This document shows positions 17,196 through 26,661 of a DNA stretch of 64,000 nt, one piece after another (within the stretch, counting starts at the first letter, position 1; each line of letters starts with the position of its first letter). The notes beneath the pieces are model-generated. The model was given only the letters and a program-made list of their open reading frames with translations, was not told the origin of the DNA and searched no databases. The stretch is from DATEOR01 sp963766725 (lineage in GTDB: Bacteria > Actinomycetota > Thermoleophilia > Gaiellales > Gaiellaceae), in contig CAVYBK010000020.1 in the NCBI GenBank assembly GCA_963766725.1, positions 62,001-126,000 of the forward strand, in the 5' to 3' direction. The position numbers were made by a program, and so were the translations under genes.

Positions 17196-17914
17196 GCCTG
17201 CTCGTCCTCGAAGACGACGTTCACCGTCGTGAAGCCGAGCGCGCGCAGGAGGCTCGACAGCATGAGCCGCGTGTTCTCACGGGCCCGCGCGATCAGGCCG
17301 GAGCCCTGCTGCGCCGCTGCGTTCATCTTCTGCACCGCGAGCACGTTCAGCTGCTGCTGGTCGTGGTCGTTCGAGGAGAAGATGTCGCCGATCTTGTTCA
17401 GCGCGCCCTCGTTCTGGTCGTAGATGTAGCTCCGGGTCGGGTCGATGCGCGCCTGTGAGAGCGTCGGCCGCGGCAGCGTGATCGTCGCGGTCAGGCGGTC
17501 GTCCGAAACGTCGACCGAGTCGTCGTCCACGTTCGAGAAGTCAACGCTCGCGTCCACCGACCCGTAGGCGATGTAGAGCGTCCGCGAGCCGAGAAGCGCG
17601 TCCGGCAGGCCGCTGTCCTGGTGCAGGTCGACGACCTGCTGAAAGTTCCCGGTCGCCGCGTGGTATTCGTGCAGGTCCTGCAGCGACTTCAGCACCGCCG
17701 GCCCGCTCCTGTCGATGGTCTGCTGCCTGAACGGGTTGTCGAAGTCGGGGAAGACCCCGCGCACCCAGCTGACTCCGAAGACCACGGCGACGATGACGAT
17801 CCCGAGGCCGATCAGGCCCCACGGAATGCCGCGTCGCGGCTCGCGCGGCGGCTCGTAGTGCGGCGGTCGTGGAGGCGGCGCCTGCCGCCGCCGTTCCGGT
17901 GTGAAAACCCCCAT
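17192..17914 (-). CDS. DUF4230 membrane-anchored protein
   Basis: The 240-residue protein has a proline/arginine-rich cytoplasmic N-terminus (about 1-30), one membrane segment (WGLIGLGIVIVAVVFGVSW, about 32-50) and an outside domain. The outside part has the DUF4230 pattern: VLKSLQDLHEYHAATGNFQ, LLGSRTLYIAYGSVDASVDF, and DDRLTATITLPRPTLS followed by a helical tail. The function of the family is unknown. Its stop overlaps the end of the DtxR-family gene tail to tail. Confidence 0.82.
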   Translation of the reverse strand: MGVFTPERRRQAPPPRPPHYEPPREPRRGIPWGLIGLGIVIVAVVFGVSWVRGVFPDFDNPFRQQTIDRSGPAVLKSLQDLHEYHAATGNFQQVVDLHQDSGLPDALLGSRTLYIAYGSVDASVDFSNVDDDSVDVSDDRLTATITLPRPTLSQARIDPTRSYIYDQNEGALNKIGDIFSSNDHDQQQLNVLAVQKMNAAAQQGSGLIARARENTRLMLSSLLRALGFTTVNVVFEDEQA

Positions 17915-17934
17915 TACACGGGGGTCCTACCCGC

Positions 17935-19179
<1,245 letters not shown>

Positions 19180-19191
19180 GATCCGAAAAGG

Positions 19192-20778
19192 CTACTGAAT
19201 CGAAAGCAGTCCGACGAGCCTGGCGACGTCGCCGTCGCGCTCGCCATAGAGGACGAGCGACTGGAGGGGCTCGAGGTTCCGGTCGAGCCAGTCGGGGGTG
19301 GCCTGGCCGCTGAAGCCCATGAGCCCGGACAGAACGGGCAGCGCCTGATCGAGGTCGACGTACAGGAAGCCCGTCGTCTCGTCCGGCATTCCCGCCGCTT
19401 CGGTCGCGTCCTTGAACGCCTCGTCGTCGGCGAGACGGCCGTCGTCGGCCCGCAGGTCCGTAATCCCCTCGCGCGACGTCGTGATCACGAGCTTGCCGTC
19501 GAAAGCCGCGTAGAAGACCGAGAAGAACTGGTTGACGGCGAGCTCCTTCGCCTGCACGCCGTCGATGTCGAGGGACTCCAGGTCCGCGGTGCCGTAGTAC
19601 TCGGCAACCTCGCCGGCGAGCTTGTCGAGGACTGCAAGCGCGCCCTGCTCGTCGTCGACCTGGGTGACGATCGTCACCTCGGGGATCGGGAAGCCCGGGC
19701 GGAGATACAGCGCCGACTCCGCCGAGAAGAGCGGGAAGACGTCCTCGTCCAGCGAGACGCCGATCTCGGCCTCGGCGCGGCCGATGTCGCGCTCGATCCC
19801 GGGCGCCACCTCGGCGAGGACGTCGCGCAGGGTTCCCAACTGGCGCTCGAGGTCGTTCGCGCCGGCGTAGACGAAGGCGCCGCCGGGCACCTGGCCCGGT
19901 AGCTCGGCGGAGAACTCATCCGAGAAGAGGTCGCCGGTAGCGGGGCTCGCCGCGCCCTCGAGATGGATGCCGTCCTCCTGCGGGTCGAGCGAGAATGCGA
20001 GCGACGGGGTGTCCGAGCCGAAGAGACCCGCAAGCGGCGTCGAGTCGAGCACCGAGCCCGCGACGTAGACGGTCGCGATACCGTCGTCGGCCACCTCGCC
20101 GCTGACCTTCTGGTAGTCGCCGTCCTCTTCGAGGGTGCCGTCCGCCTGGAGCCGCTCGAACTCGTCGAGGTTCGCCTCCGAATCCGAGAACGCGACCCAG
20201 CCGTCGATCTCACGGGAGACGAGCGGCTCGTCGCTCTTGGCGAGAAGCGCGTCGAGCTTGGCCCCGTCATCGGGCTGCGTGAGGCCGACGACCTTTCCCT
20301 CGCCGGTGACGTCGAGCGCGACGAAGTCGGTCTCCGGCCCGAGTGCGGGCTTCACGTCGTCGTCGAAGTCGACGCCCTTGCCGCCGAGCTCGCCGAGGAT
20401 CCACTCGACCGCGCGATCTCCGTCCGGGAACTTGCCGAGGAGCGCGCGACCCGCGCTCCAGTTCGCCGAGTCGAAGCTCGTGTCCACGCTGACGAAGACC
20501 TGCGAGGACGCAGGCGCGACGCTCGCCCCGGCGGCGCCCGGCGACGACCCTTCTCCGCATCCTGTTGCGGAGAGAGCAAGCGCGGCAGCGGCGAGAACGA
20601 GGACGAGGGAGGTCGAGACGGGGTGGGCCCTCGTCGACAGCTTGCGCCGGGCGGTTGCGAGGGCAGGACGCTGGGAGCGCGCGTATCGGTGATACGCGCG
20701 TGACTGAGGACGACGCCTCGCGTCGTCCGGTGTGAGCTGACGGCTCAGGGTCTCATCCCGTTTCGGCCTCTCATTCAT
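19192..20778 (-). CDS. DUF3352 domain lipoprotein
   Basis: A secreted protein of unknown function. The hydrophobic segment SLVLVLAAAALALSATGC ends in a lipobox-like ATGC, so the mature protein should be a lipoprotein. The DUF3352 pattern is clear: VFVSVDTSFDSANWSAGRAL, FPDGDRAVEWILGELGGKG and GFLYVDLDQALPVLSGL. The ATG at 20778 is coupled to the gpsA stop (ATGAATGA), but it places about 53 Arg-rich residues before the signal sequence. That leader is encoded by the hairpin repeat at 20666-20712. No ATG or GTG lies closer to the signal, so the start remains doubtful. Confidence 0.82.
   Translation of the reverse strand: MNERPKRDETLSRQLTPDDARRRPQSRAYHRYARSQRPALATARRKLSTRAHPVSTSLVLVLAAAALALSATGCGEGSSPGAAGASVAPASSQVFVSVDTSFDSANWSAGRALLGKFPDGDRAVEWILGELGGKGVDFDDDVKPALGPETDFVALDVTGEGKVVGLTQPDDGAKLDALLAKSDEPLVSREIDGWVAFSDSEANLDEFERLQADGTLEEDGDYQKVSGEVADDGIATVYVAGSVLDSTPLAGLFGSDTPSLAFSLDPQEDGIHLEGAASPATGDLFSDEFSAELPGQVPGGAFVYAGANDLERQLGTLRDVLAEVAPGIERDIGRAEAEIGVSLDEDVFPLFSAESALYLRPGFPIPEVTIVTQVDDEQGALAVLDKLAGEVAEYYGTADLESLDIDGVQAKELAVNQFFSVFYAAFDGKLVITTSREGITDLRADDGRLADDEAFKDATEAAGMPDETTGFLYVDLDQALPVLSGLMGFSGQATPDWLDRNLEPLQSLVLYGERDGDVARLVGLLSIQ
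20666..20712. repeat. Hairpin repeat, copy 2 (core GCGCGTATC...GATACGCGC)
   Basis: Near-identical to 13558-13605: GGACGCtGGGAGC, then a perfect 9-bp stem GCGCGTATC/GATACGCGC with a 3-base loop, then GTGACtGAGGACG. A second perfect hairpin, GACGACGC-ctc-GCGTCGTC, follows at about 20708-20727. In the frame of the DUF3352 gene it would be translated as an Arg-rich leader, which is an odd place for a palindrome. Confidence 0.6.
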
Positions 20779-21643
20779 CGGTCGGCCTCCGACCCATCAA
20801 CCCTGAGACTAGCTGGCTCAGGCTCGTGCCATCGAGGACCTGGCATACCGCCTCTGTTATCGGCAGCTCGACGCCGTTCCTACGCGCCAGCTCACGGAGA
20901 ACCGGAGCGGTGGTCAGCCCCTCGACGACCTGGCCGATGTCGGCGGCCGCCTGGTCGGGTGTCGCTCCGCGCGCGATCAGCTCTCCGGCCCGGCGATTAC
21001 GGCCGTGGCGGCTCCAGCAGGTGACCATCAGATCGCCCATCCCGGCCATGCCTGAGAACGTCTCCGCGCGAGCCCCGCACGCCTCGCCCAGGCGAGCCAT
21101 CTCCGCAAGGCCGCGCGTGATGAGCGCGGCCTTCGCGTTGTCGCCAGCCTCGAGGCCGTCGACGGCGCCGGCGGCGAGGGCGATCACGTTCTTCGCCGCC
21201 GCGCAGAGCTCGACTCCGACGAGGTCGGTGTTCACGTACACGCGAAAACGGAGCGAGTGGATCTCGTGCTGGAGCTCGGTGGCGAGCTCCTCGTTCGTGC
21301 TCGCCAGCACCGCCGCGGCCGGCAGGCCCTGCGCGATCTCCTCGGCGTGGTTCGGCCCGGAGAGCATGAGCGCCTCGCGTCCTTCGACGACCTGCGACAG
21401 GCGCTTGCCGGTCTCGGGATCGAGCCCTTTGGTCAGGATGATGACCGGCGCGTCCCCCGGCAGCGACGCGGTCACCTCCCGGAAGGCACGGCTGGGGACC
21501 GCGACGCACACGAGCTCCGCGGCCGCCACCTCCGGTCTTTCGGGCGCGTCCCGGCCGGCGAGCGTGACCTCGTGCCCGCGCTCCTCCATGGCGCCCGCGA
21601 ACGCCGCACCCCACGAGCCCGCGCCGACGACGGCGACCTTCAT
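20771..21643 (-). CDS. gpsA: NAD(P)H-dependent glycerol-3-phosphate dehydrogenase (short N-terminal domain)
   Basis: Reduces dihydroxyacetone phosphate to sn-glycerol 3-phosphate for phospholipid synthesis. The nucleotide-binding VVGAGSWGAAFA, SGPNHAEEIAQG, catalytic Lys in CAAAKNVIALAAG and GMAGMGDLMVTCWS are all present. The protein is 290 residues, against about 330 normally. The missing part lies between HEVTLAGRD (about residue 32) and ELVCVAVPSRAF, where the usual INxxxxNxxYLPG segment is absent. The ATG overlaps the der stop, and plsC lies two genes upstream, a sensible lipid grouping. Confidence 0.9.
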   Translation of the reverse strand: MKVAVVGAGSWGAAFAGAMEERGHEVTLAGRDAPERPEVAAAELVCVAVPSRAFREVTASLPGDAPVIILTKGLDPETGKRLSQVVEGREALMLSGPNHAEEIAQGLPAAAVLASTNEELATELQHEIHSLRFRVYVNTDLVGVELCAAAKNVIALAAGAVDGLEAGDNAKAALITRGLAEMARLGEACGARAETFSGMAGMGDLMVTCWSRHGRNRRAGELIARGATPDQAAADIGQVVEGLTTAPVLRELARRNGVELPITEAVCQVLDGTSLSQLVSGLMGRRPTDE

Positions 21644-22947
21644 CCGCGCCGCACGAAGTCGATGATCACGGGCACGCCCTCGAGGCCGAAGTGCTCGCGG
21701 AGGCGGTTCTCGACCCAGTAGCCGTAGTCGCGCGTCAAGAGCCCAGGATCGTTGACGAAGAAGCGAAAGCGCGGCGGGCGGGTCGAGACCTGGGTGCCGT
21801 AGAGGAGGTTCAGCCGCCGGTTGCCCTTCGCGGGCCCGGGTCGCTGCTCGCGCAGCTCGGCGAGGAAGCGGTTGAGCTCCCCGGTACCGATCCGGCTCGT
21901 GTGCGTGTCGTAGAGCTGTTCCACGCGGTCGAGGAGCTTCCCGACCCCGCGGCCGGTCGTCGACGAGACCGCGGCCATCGTCGGGCGCTGGCGAAGACGG
22001 CTTCCGAGGCGGTCGCGCACGTCCTCGATCCCCACCTCGGCGATGTCCCACTTCGACAGGACGACGAGCGTCGAGCAGCCCGCCGTGCGGGCGACGTCGG
22101 CGACGGCGAGGTCCTGCTCGACGACGCCCTCGCTCGAATCGACGAGGACGAGCGCGACGTCGGCCCGCTCGGCCGCGCGTATCGCCCGGAGCTCCGAGTA
22201 GTACTCGACGCCCTGCCGCTGCCGCCGCTTTCTCCTCATGCCGGCGGTGTCGACGAGCACGAACGTCCTCTCTCCGCGCTCGAGCACCGTGTCGACGCTG
22301 TCGCGCGTGGTCCCCGGCTCCCCGGAGACGATCACGCGCTCCTCGCCGACGAGCGCGTTCAGGAGGCTCGACTTCCCCACGTTCGGGCGCCCGAGAATGG
22401 CGACGCCGATCGCGTCCTCCCCGACCTCCTCCCGCCCTTCGCCCGGGAGCGCCGCCACGATCGCGTCGAGGAGGTCTCCCGTCCCGTGGCCGTGCATGGC
22501 GGAGATCGCGACGGGATCGCCGAGGCCGAGCCGGTGGAACTCGTGCGCGGCGGCGTCGTTCTGCGGGTCGTCGATCTTGTTCGCGACGACGACGACCGGC
22601 TTGTGCGCCCGGCGGAGGATCTCGGCGATCTCCTCGTCGCCCGGAGTCACGCCGGCGCGCGTGTCCACGACGAAGAGGACGAGGTCGGCCTCCTCGACCG
22701 CACGCTGCGCCTGCTCCGCGATGTCGCGCGTGAGAGGCGACGGGTCGGCCACGTCGACGCCGCCCGTGTCGACGAGGATGAAGCGCTTCCCCGACCACTC
22801 GCACACGACCTCCTTGCGATCGCGCGTCACCCCCGGGGTCTCGAAGACGACCGCCTCGCGGGTCGCGGACAGGCGGTTGACGAGTGTGGACTTGCCGACG
22901 TTCGGGAAGCCGACGACGGCGACCGTCCCCAGGAGGGGAGCGGTCAT
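21640..22947 (-). CDS. der: Ribosome biogenesis GTPase Der (EngA)
   Basis: Double GTPase needed for 50S assembly. The 435-residue protein has two G domains: G1 motifs GFPNVGKST (near residue 14) and GRPNVGKSS (near 180), with DTGG/DTAG Switch II motifs and the NKID and SKWD specificity motifs. The C-terminal KH-like domain ends LEGVPVIIDFVRRG. The ATG overlaps the plsC stop and the stop overlaps the gpsA start (ATGA), giving a tightly coupled cmk-plsC-der-gpsA operon. Confidence 0.95.
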   Translation of the reverse strand: MTAPLLGTVAVVGFPNVGKSTLVNRLSATREAVVFETPGVTRDRKEVVCEWSGKRFILVDTGGVDVADPSPLTRDIAEQAQRAVEEADLVLFVVDTRAGVTPGDEEIAEILRRAHKPVVVVANKIDDPQNDAAAHEFHRLGLGDPVAISAMHGHGTGDLLDAIVAALPGEGREEVGEDAIGVAILGRPNVGKSSLLNALVGEERVIVSGEPGTTRDSVDTVLERGERTFVLVDTAGMRRKRRQRQGVEYYSELRAIRAAERADVALVLVDSSEGVVEQDLAVADVARTAGCSTLVVLSKWDIAEVGIEDVRDRLGSRLRQRPTMAAVSSTTGRGVGKLLDRVEQLYDTHTSRIGTGELNRFLAELREQRPGPAKGNRRLNLLYGTQVSTRPPRFRFFVNDPGLLTRDYGYWVENRLREHFGLEGVPVIIDFVRRG

Positions 22948-23627
22948 CCGGCTTTGGAGGGGACCGCCGCGCGGTGCGGCGGAACCGCGTCCGGCCGACC
23001 GAGCTCGTGCATCTCGACGAGGAAGCGCCAGAGGCGCAGGATCTCGTCCTGGATCTCCGCGGTCGCCTGCTTGTAGCCGCGCCCGTTTCGCGGGAGCTCG
23101 TCGAAGCGCATCGGCTCGCCGAAGGCGACCGACACCGGCGCGCGGTTCCACTTCCAGTACTGGGAGCCGTGGATCGCGGCCGGCACGACAGGCACCCCCT
23201 CCTGGATCGCGACCATGGCCGCGCCGGACTTGGCCTCCCCGGGCACCCCGGCCTTCTGCCGCGTGCCCTCGACGAAGAGGCCGAGCAGGTCGTTCGAGCG
23301 CACCGTTTCCCGCATCAGGCGCAGCGCATCGCGGTCGGACTCCCCCCGGCGGACGGCGAGCGCACCGTGCGCGCGCATGAGCTGCCCGAAGCCGTAGACG
23401 CCGTGGAGCTCGACCTTGGCGACGAAGACGATCCGGCGCGGGCACGCGACCCCGACTACCGGCGGGTCGGCGTAGGAGAAATGGTTGACGGCCAGCACTG
23501 CGCCGCCTTCGCGTGGCACGCGCTCCCTCCCGTACGCCTTGACCGGGATCATCGAGTGCGTGAACGCGCCGATGAGCGCCTTGCCGATTCCCCAGTAGAC
23601 CGGCGAATGGACCGGATGGATGCTCAC
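22944..23627 (-). CDS. plsC: 1-acyl-sn-glycerol-3-phosphate acyltransferase (PlsC-like)
   Basis: Adds the second acyl chain in phosphatidic acid synthesis. The 227-residue protein has the acyltransferase motif I NHFSYADP (the usual NHxxxxD) and motif III FVEGTRQKAG (usually FPEGTRS). VPVVPAAIHGS corresponds to motif IV. There is a hydrophobic N-terminal segment but no clear long membrane anchor. It overlaps cmk upstream and der downstream by four bases each. Confidence 0.87.
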   Translation of the reverse strand: MSIHPVHSPVYWGIGKALIGAFTHSMIPVKAYGRERVPREGGAVLAVNHFSYADPPVVGVACPRRIVFVAKVELHGVYGFGQLMRAHGALAVRRGESDRDALRLMRETVRSNDLLGLFVEGTRQKAGVPGEAKSGAAMVAIQEGVPVVPAAIHGSQYWKWNRAPVSVAFGEPMRFDELPRNGRGYKQATAEIQDEILRLWRFLVEMHELGRPDAVPPHRAAVPSKAG

Positions 23628-24253
23628 GCGCCCGACCTCGCGAGGACGAGCTGCTCGATCCGGTCGACGACCTCGTCGATGGAGAGCTCGGTCGTGTCGA
23701 TCTCCTGCGCGTCCGGCGCCGGCTGCATCTGCGCGGCGTCGCGCTCGTCGCGGAGGCGGAGGTCGGTCGCGAGCGCCTCCTCTCCGATCTCGGGCCGGTC
23801 GGCCGTGCGGCGGCGCGCGCGTTCGCCTGCGTCCGCGACGAGGTAGACCTTCACGTCGGCCATCGGGCAGACGACGGTGCCGATGTCTCGACCCTCGATG
23901 ACGGCATCGCCGTGGGAGCCGAGCTCGCGCTGGCGCTCCCGCATGACCTCGCGGACCTCCCGGTGACGCGCGACCGAGGAGACGACGCGGTCGATCCTGG
24001 GCTTGCGGATCTCCTCCGTCACATCCTGGCCCTGAATGAAGACGCGGTCGCCCTCGAAGGACACCGGCTCACGGAGCGCAAGGTCGCCGAGCGCGGCGCC
24101 GTCCTCGAGCGACACGCCCTCGTCGAGCGCGAGCTGCGTGAGCGCCCGGTACATCGCGCCCGTGTCGAGATACCGAAAGCCGAGCCGGGTCGCGAGCGTA
24201 CGGGCGACAGTGCTCTTACCGGCTCCGGCGGGTCCGTCGATGGCGACGATCAT
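23624..24253 (-). CDS. cmk: Cytidylate kinase
   Basis: Phosphorylates CMP and dCMP. The 209-residue protein starts with the P-loop IAIDGPAGAGKST-like segment (DGPAGAGKST at 6-15) and has RYLDTGAMYRALT, VIEGRDIGTVVCP and the Arg-rich lid RRRTADRPEIG, all typical. The NMP-binding insert is short, as in Gram-positive enzymes. The cmk-plsC-der order is a frequent actinobacterial arrangement. Confidence 0.95.
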   Translation of the reverse strand: MIVAIDGPAGAGKSTVARTLATRLGFRYLDTGAMYRALTQLALDEGVSLEDGAALGDLALREPVSFEGDRVFIQGQDVTEEIRKPRIDRVVSSVARHREVREVMRERQRELGSHGDAVIEGRDIGTVVCPMADVKVYLVADAGERARRRTADRPEIGEEALATDLRLRDERDAAQMQPAPDAQEIDTTELSIDEVVDRIEQLVLARSGA

Positions 24254-24265
24254 GGGGAGGCTGGC

Positions 24266-25558
24266 CTACCGGGCCGCGAGGGCGTCGAGCATCGGAAAGA
24301 AGTCGGGGAAGCTTACAGCGACCGACTCGGCGCCCTCGATGCTGAGACCTTCGCGGGAGACGAGGCCGGCGACGGCGGCGAGCATGGCGATGCGGTGGTC
24401 GGCGGCGGCGTCGACCGTACCCCCGCCCTTAGGGCGGGTGGGAACCCCACGCACCCGGAAGCCATCATGCGCCGTTTCGATCCGGATTCCTAGTGGCCGT
24501 AGAACGTTTTTCACGGTCTCGATGCGGTCCGACTCCTTGACGCGCAACTCCGCCGCTCCGCGGACGACGCTGTCCCCCCTGGCCATTCCGGCCACCAGCG
24601 CGAAGAGCGGCAGCTCGTCGACCAGCCGCGGCACCTCGGCCGGCCCGATCGCGGTCGCGGTCAGGTCGGCGTGCTCCACCTCGAGGTCGGCGACCGGCTC
24701 GCCGCCCTCCGACCGCCGGTTGAAGTGCGCCACCCGCGCGCCCATCCTCTCGAGCACGTCGAGCAACCCGGTACGCGTCGGGTTGAGCCCGACGCCGTGG
24801 ATCCTGATCGACGACCCCGGCAGGAGCGTCGCAGCGACGACGAACGGCGCCGCCGACGAGAAGTCCCCGGGAATCGAAAGTGACAACGGATGGAGCCGCT
24901 CCGCCGGCCACACGGCCGGCTCGCCCGCTTTCCTCCGCACCCGTGCCCCGGCCGCCTCGAGCATGCGCTCCGTGTGGTCGCGGCTCGGATGCCTCTCGAC
25001 CACGGCGGTCCGGCCTCCATCCGCGAACAGCCCGGCCAGGAGCACGCACGACTTCACCTGCGCGCTCGCGACCGGCAGCTCGTAGCGAATCGCCCGAACC
25101 GGCGTCCCCCCTTCGACGACTAGGGGCGCATGCCCGTCCTCCGTCTCCACCTGGGCGCCCATCTCGGCGAGCGGCTCGGCGATCCGCCCGAGGGGCCGCC
25201 GCGAGAGTGACTCGTCGCCGACGAGCTCGAAGCGTCCCTCCTGCCCGACGAGCAGCCCGGGCAGTAGGCGCATCAGCGTGCCGGAGTTCCCGCAGTCGAT
25301 CGGGACACCGGGAGCCTGCAGCCCGCGAAGGCCCACCCCGCCCACGCGCACCGCGTCCCCTTCGACCTCCACCTCGGCCCCGAGCGCGCGCATCCCGGCG
25401 GCGGTCGAGAGCGTGTCGGCGGAGGCGCCGAAGCCCGTGAAGCGGCTCTCCCCGTCCGCGACGGCGCCGAAGAGGAGCGCGCGGTGGGAGATCGACTTGT
25501 CGCCGGGCACGGCGAGGTCGCCGCGAAGGGAGACGGCCGGATCGACCGCGAGCGCCAC
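24266..25558 (-). CDS. aroA: 3-phosphoshikimate 1-carboxyvinyltransferase (EPSP synthase, class II-like)
   Basis: Sixth step of the shikimate pathway, the glyphosate target. The 430-residue protein has PGDKSISHRALL, GNSGTLMRLLPGLL and SRDHTERML. It carries the sequence features used to define the class II (CP4-like) group: GDKS, SAQVK, RDHTE and NPTR. Class II enzymes are often naturally tolerant of glyphosate; whether this one is cannot be told from sequence. It lies between tyrA and cmk on the same strand with gaps of 2 and 12 bp. Confidence 0.94.
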   Translation of the reverse strand: MALAVDPAVSLRGDLAVPGDKSISHRALLFGAVADGESRFTGFGASADTLSTAAGMRALGAEVEVEGDAVRVGGVGLRGLQAPGVPIDCGNSGTLMRLLPGLLVGQEGRFELVGDESLSRRPLGRIAEPLAEMGAQVETEDGHAPLVVEGGTPVRAIRYELPVASAQVKSCVLLAGLFADGGRTAVVERHPSRDHTERMLEAAGARVRRKAGEPAVWPAERLHPLSLSIPGDFSSAAPFVVAATLLPGSSIRIHGVGLNPTRTGLLDVLERMGARVAHFNRRSEGGEPVADLEVEHADLTATAIGPAEVPRLVDELPLFALVAGMARGDSVVRGAAELRVKESDRIETVKNVLRPLGIRIETAHDGFRVRGVPTRPKGGGTVDAAADHRIAMLAAVAGLVSREGLSIEGAESVAVSFPDFFPMLDALAAR

Positions 25559-25560
25559 GC

Positions 25561-26661
25561 CTACTCGTCCTCGAAGGCCGGCGACACGATCACGGAGTAG
25601 CCCTGCGCCTCGAGGAGCCCAGCCGCGCGACGCGCCTCGTCCTCGCCCGAGACGAGCACCGAGAGAGTCCCGCCGCGCTCCGGTGACATGTGCTGGAGCT
25701 CGAAGTCCTCGATGTTGATCTGCTCGGCGCCGAGCGCCTGGGTGATCCCCGAGAGGACTCCGGGCCGGTCGGGCACGTGCACGCGCACGCGCTGGAGCGC
25801 GCCGACGTCGCGGTAGGCCTCGTCGAGCAGCGTGCGCCGGTTGACGGCGGCCTCGCCGATCCAGCGGGCGAGCCAGCCCGCGTCGCCCGCCCCGAGGGCG
25901 CGCTCGAGATCCTCGACGCGGCGCCGGTGCTCGGCCAGGGAAGTCCGCAGTTCCTCGGCGTTGTCGAGGAAGATGTCGATCCAGATGCGCGGGTTCGCCC
26001 CGGCGACACGCGTCATGTCCCGAAGCGACCCGCCGGCCGTCGCGAGCGGCTCGTGACCGTTCACGCGCACCGAGCCGGCGTGGTTGAGGATGAGGTTCGC
26101 GAGGGCGTGCGGCAGGTGGCTCGTCACCGCCATGAGCCGGTCGTGCGCTGCCGGGTCGATCGCGACCGGGATCGCGCCGAGCGAGGCGACGAATCCGTGG
26201 AGGAGCCTGTAGCGCTCCGGCTCCGTCTCGGCGACGGGCGTGAGAAACCAGGTCGCGCCCTCGAAGAGCTCCGCGTTCGCGTGCTCCGGCCCACGCGCCT
26301 CCGAGCCGCAGACCGGATGGCCGCCGATGAACCGCGCGCGTTCGGCGACCGACCCGCAGAGGCCGCTCTTCGTCGAGCCGACATCCGAGACGGTCGGCTC
26401 CGAGCCCGCGCCGAGCACGGCCTGGACGGTCTCCTGCAGCGAGGCCACCGGCGTCGCCACGAGGGCAAGATCGGCGCCCTCCACCGCTTCGGCGAGCGAG
26501 CCCGCCGCGGAGTCGACCGCGCCTCGCTCGGCCGCGACGCGGAGCGACTCGTCGTCCGCATCCCAGCCCACCACCTCGGGAACGCCCACGCGCTTCGCGG
26601 CCAGGCCGACGGAGGCGCCGATCAGCCCCGTGCCGACCACAGCAAGCCGCTCCGGCGCCAC
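25561..26661 (-). CDS. tyrA: Prephenate dehydrogenase with C-terminal ACT domain
   Basis: Converts prephenate to 4-hydroxyphenylpyruvate in tyrosine synthesis. The 366-residue protein has the Rossmann motif VVGTGLIGASVGLA, VSDVGSTKSG and the catalytic segment FIGGHPVCGSEARGPEHA, followed by AVTSHLPHALA. The C-terminal 70 residues (VHVPDRPGVLSGITQALG) form an ACT domain, which suggests feedback control by an amino acid. The GTG start shares a base with the TAG stop of the DAHP synthase gene. Confidence 0.92.
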   Translation of the reverse strand: MAPERLAVVGTGLIGASVGLAAKRVGVPEVVGWDADDESLRVAAERGAVDSAAGSLAEAVEGADLALVATPVASLQETVQAVLGAGSEPTVSDVGSTKSGLCGSVAERARFIGGHPVCGSEARGPEHANAELFEGATWFLTPVAETEPERYRLLHGFVASLGAIPVAIDPAAHDRLMAVTSHLPHALANLILNHAGSVRVNGHEPLATAGGSLRDMTRVAGANPRIWIDIFLDNAEELRTSLAEHRRRVEDLERALGAGDAGWLARWIGEAAVNRRTLLDEAYRDVGALQRVRVHVPDRPGVLSGITQALGAEQINIEDFELQHMSPERGGTLSVLVSGEDEARRAAGLLEAQGYSVIVSPAFEDE

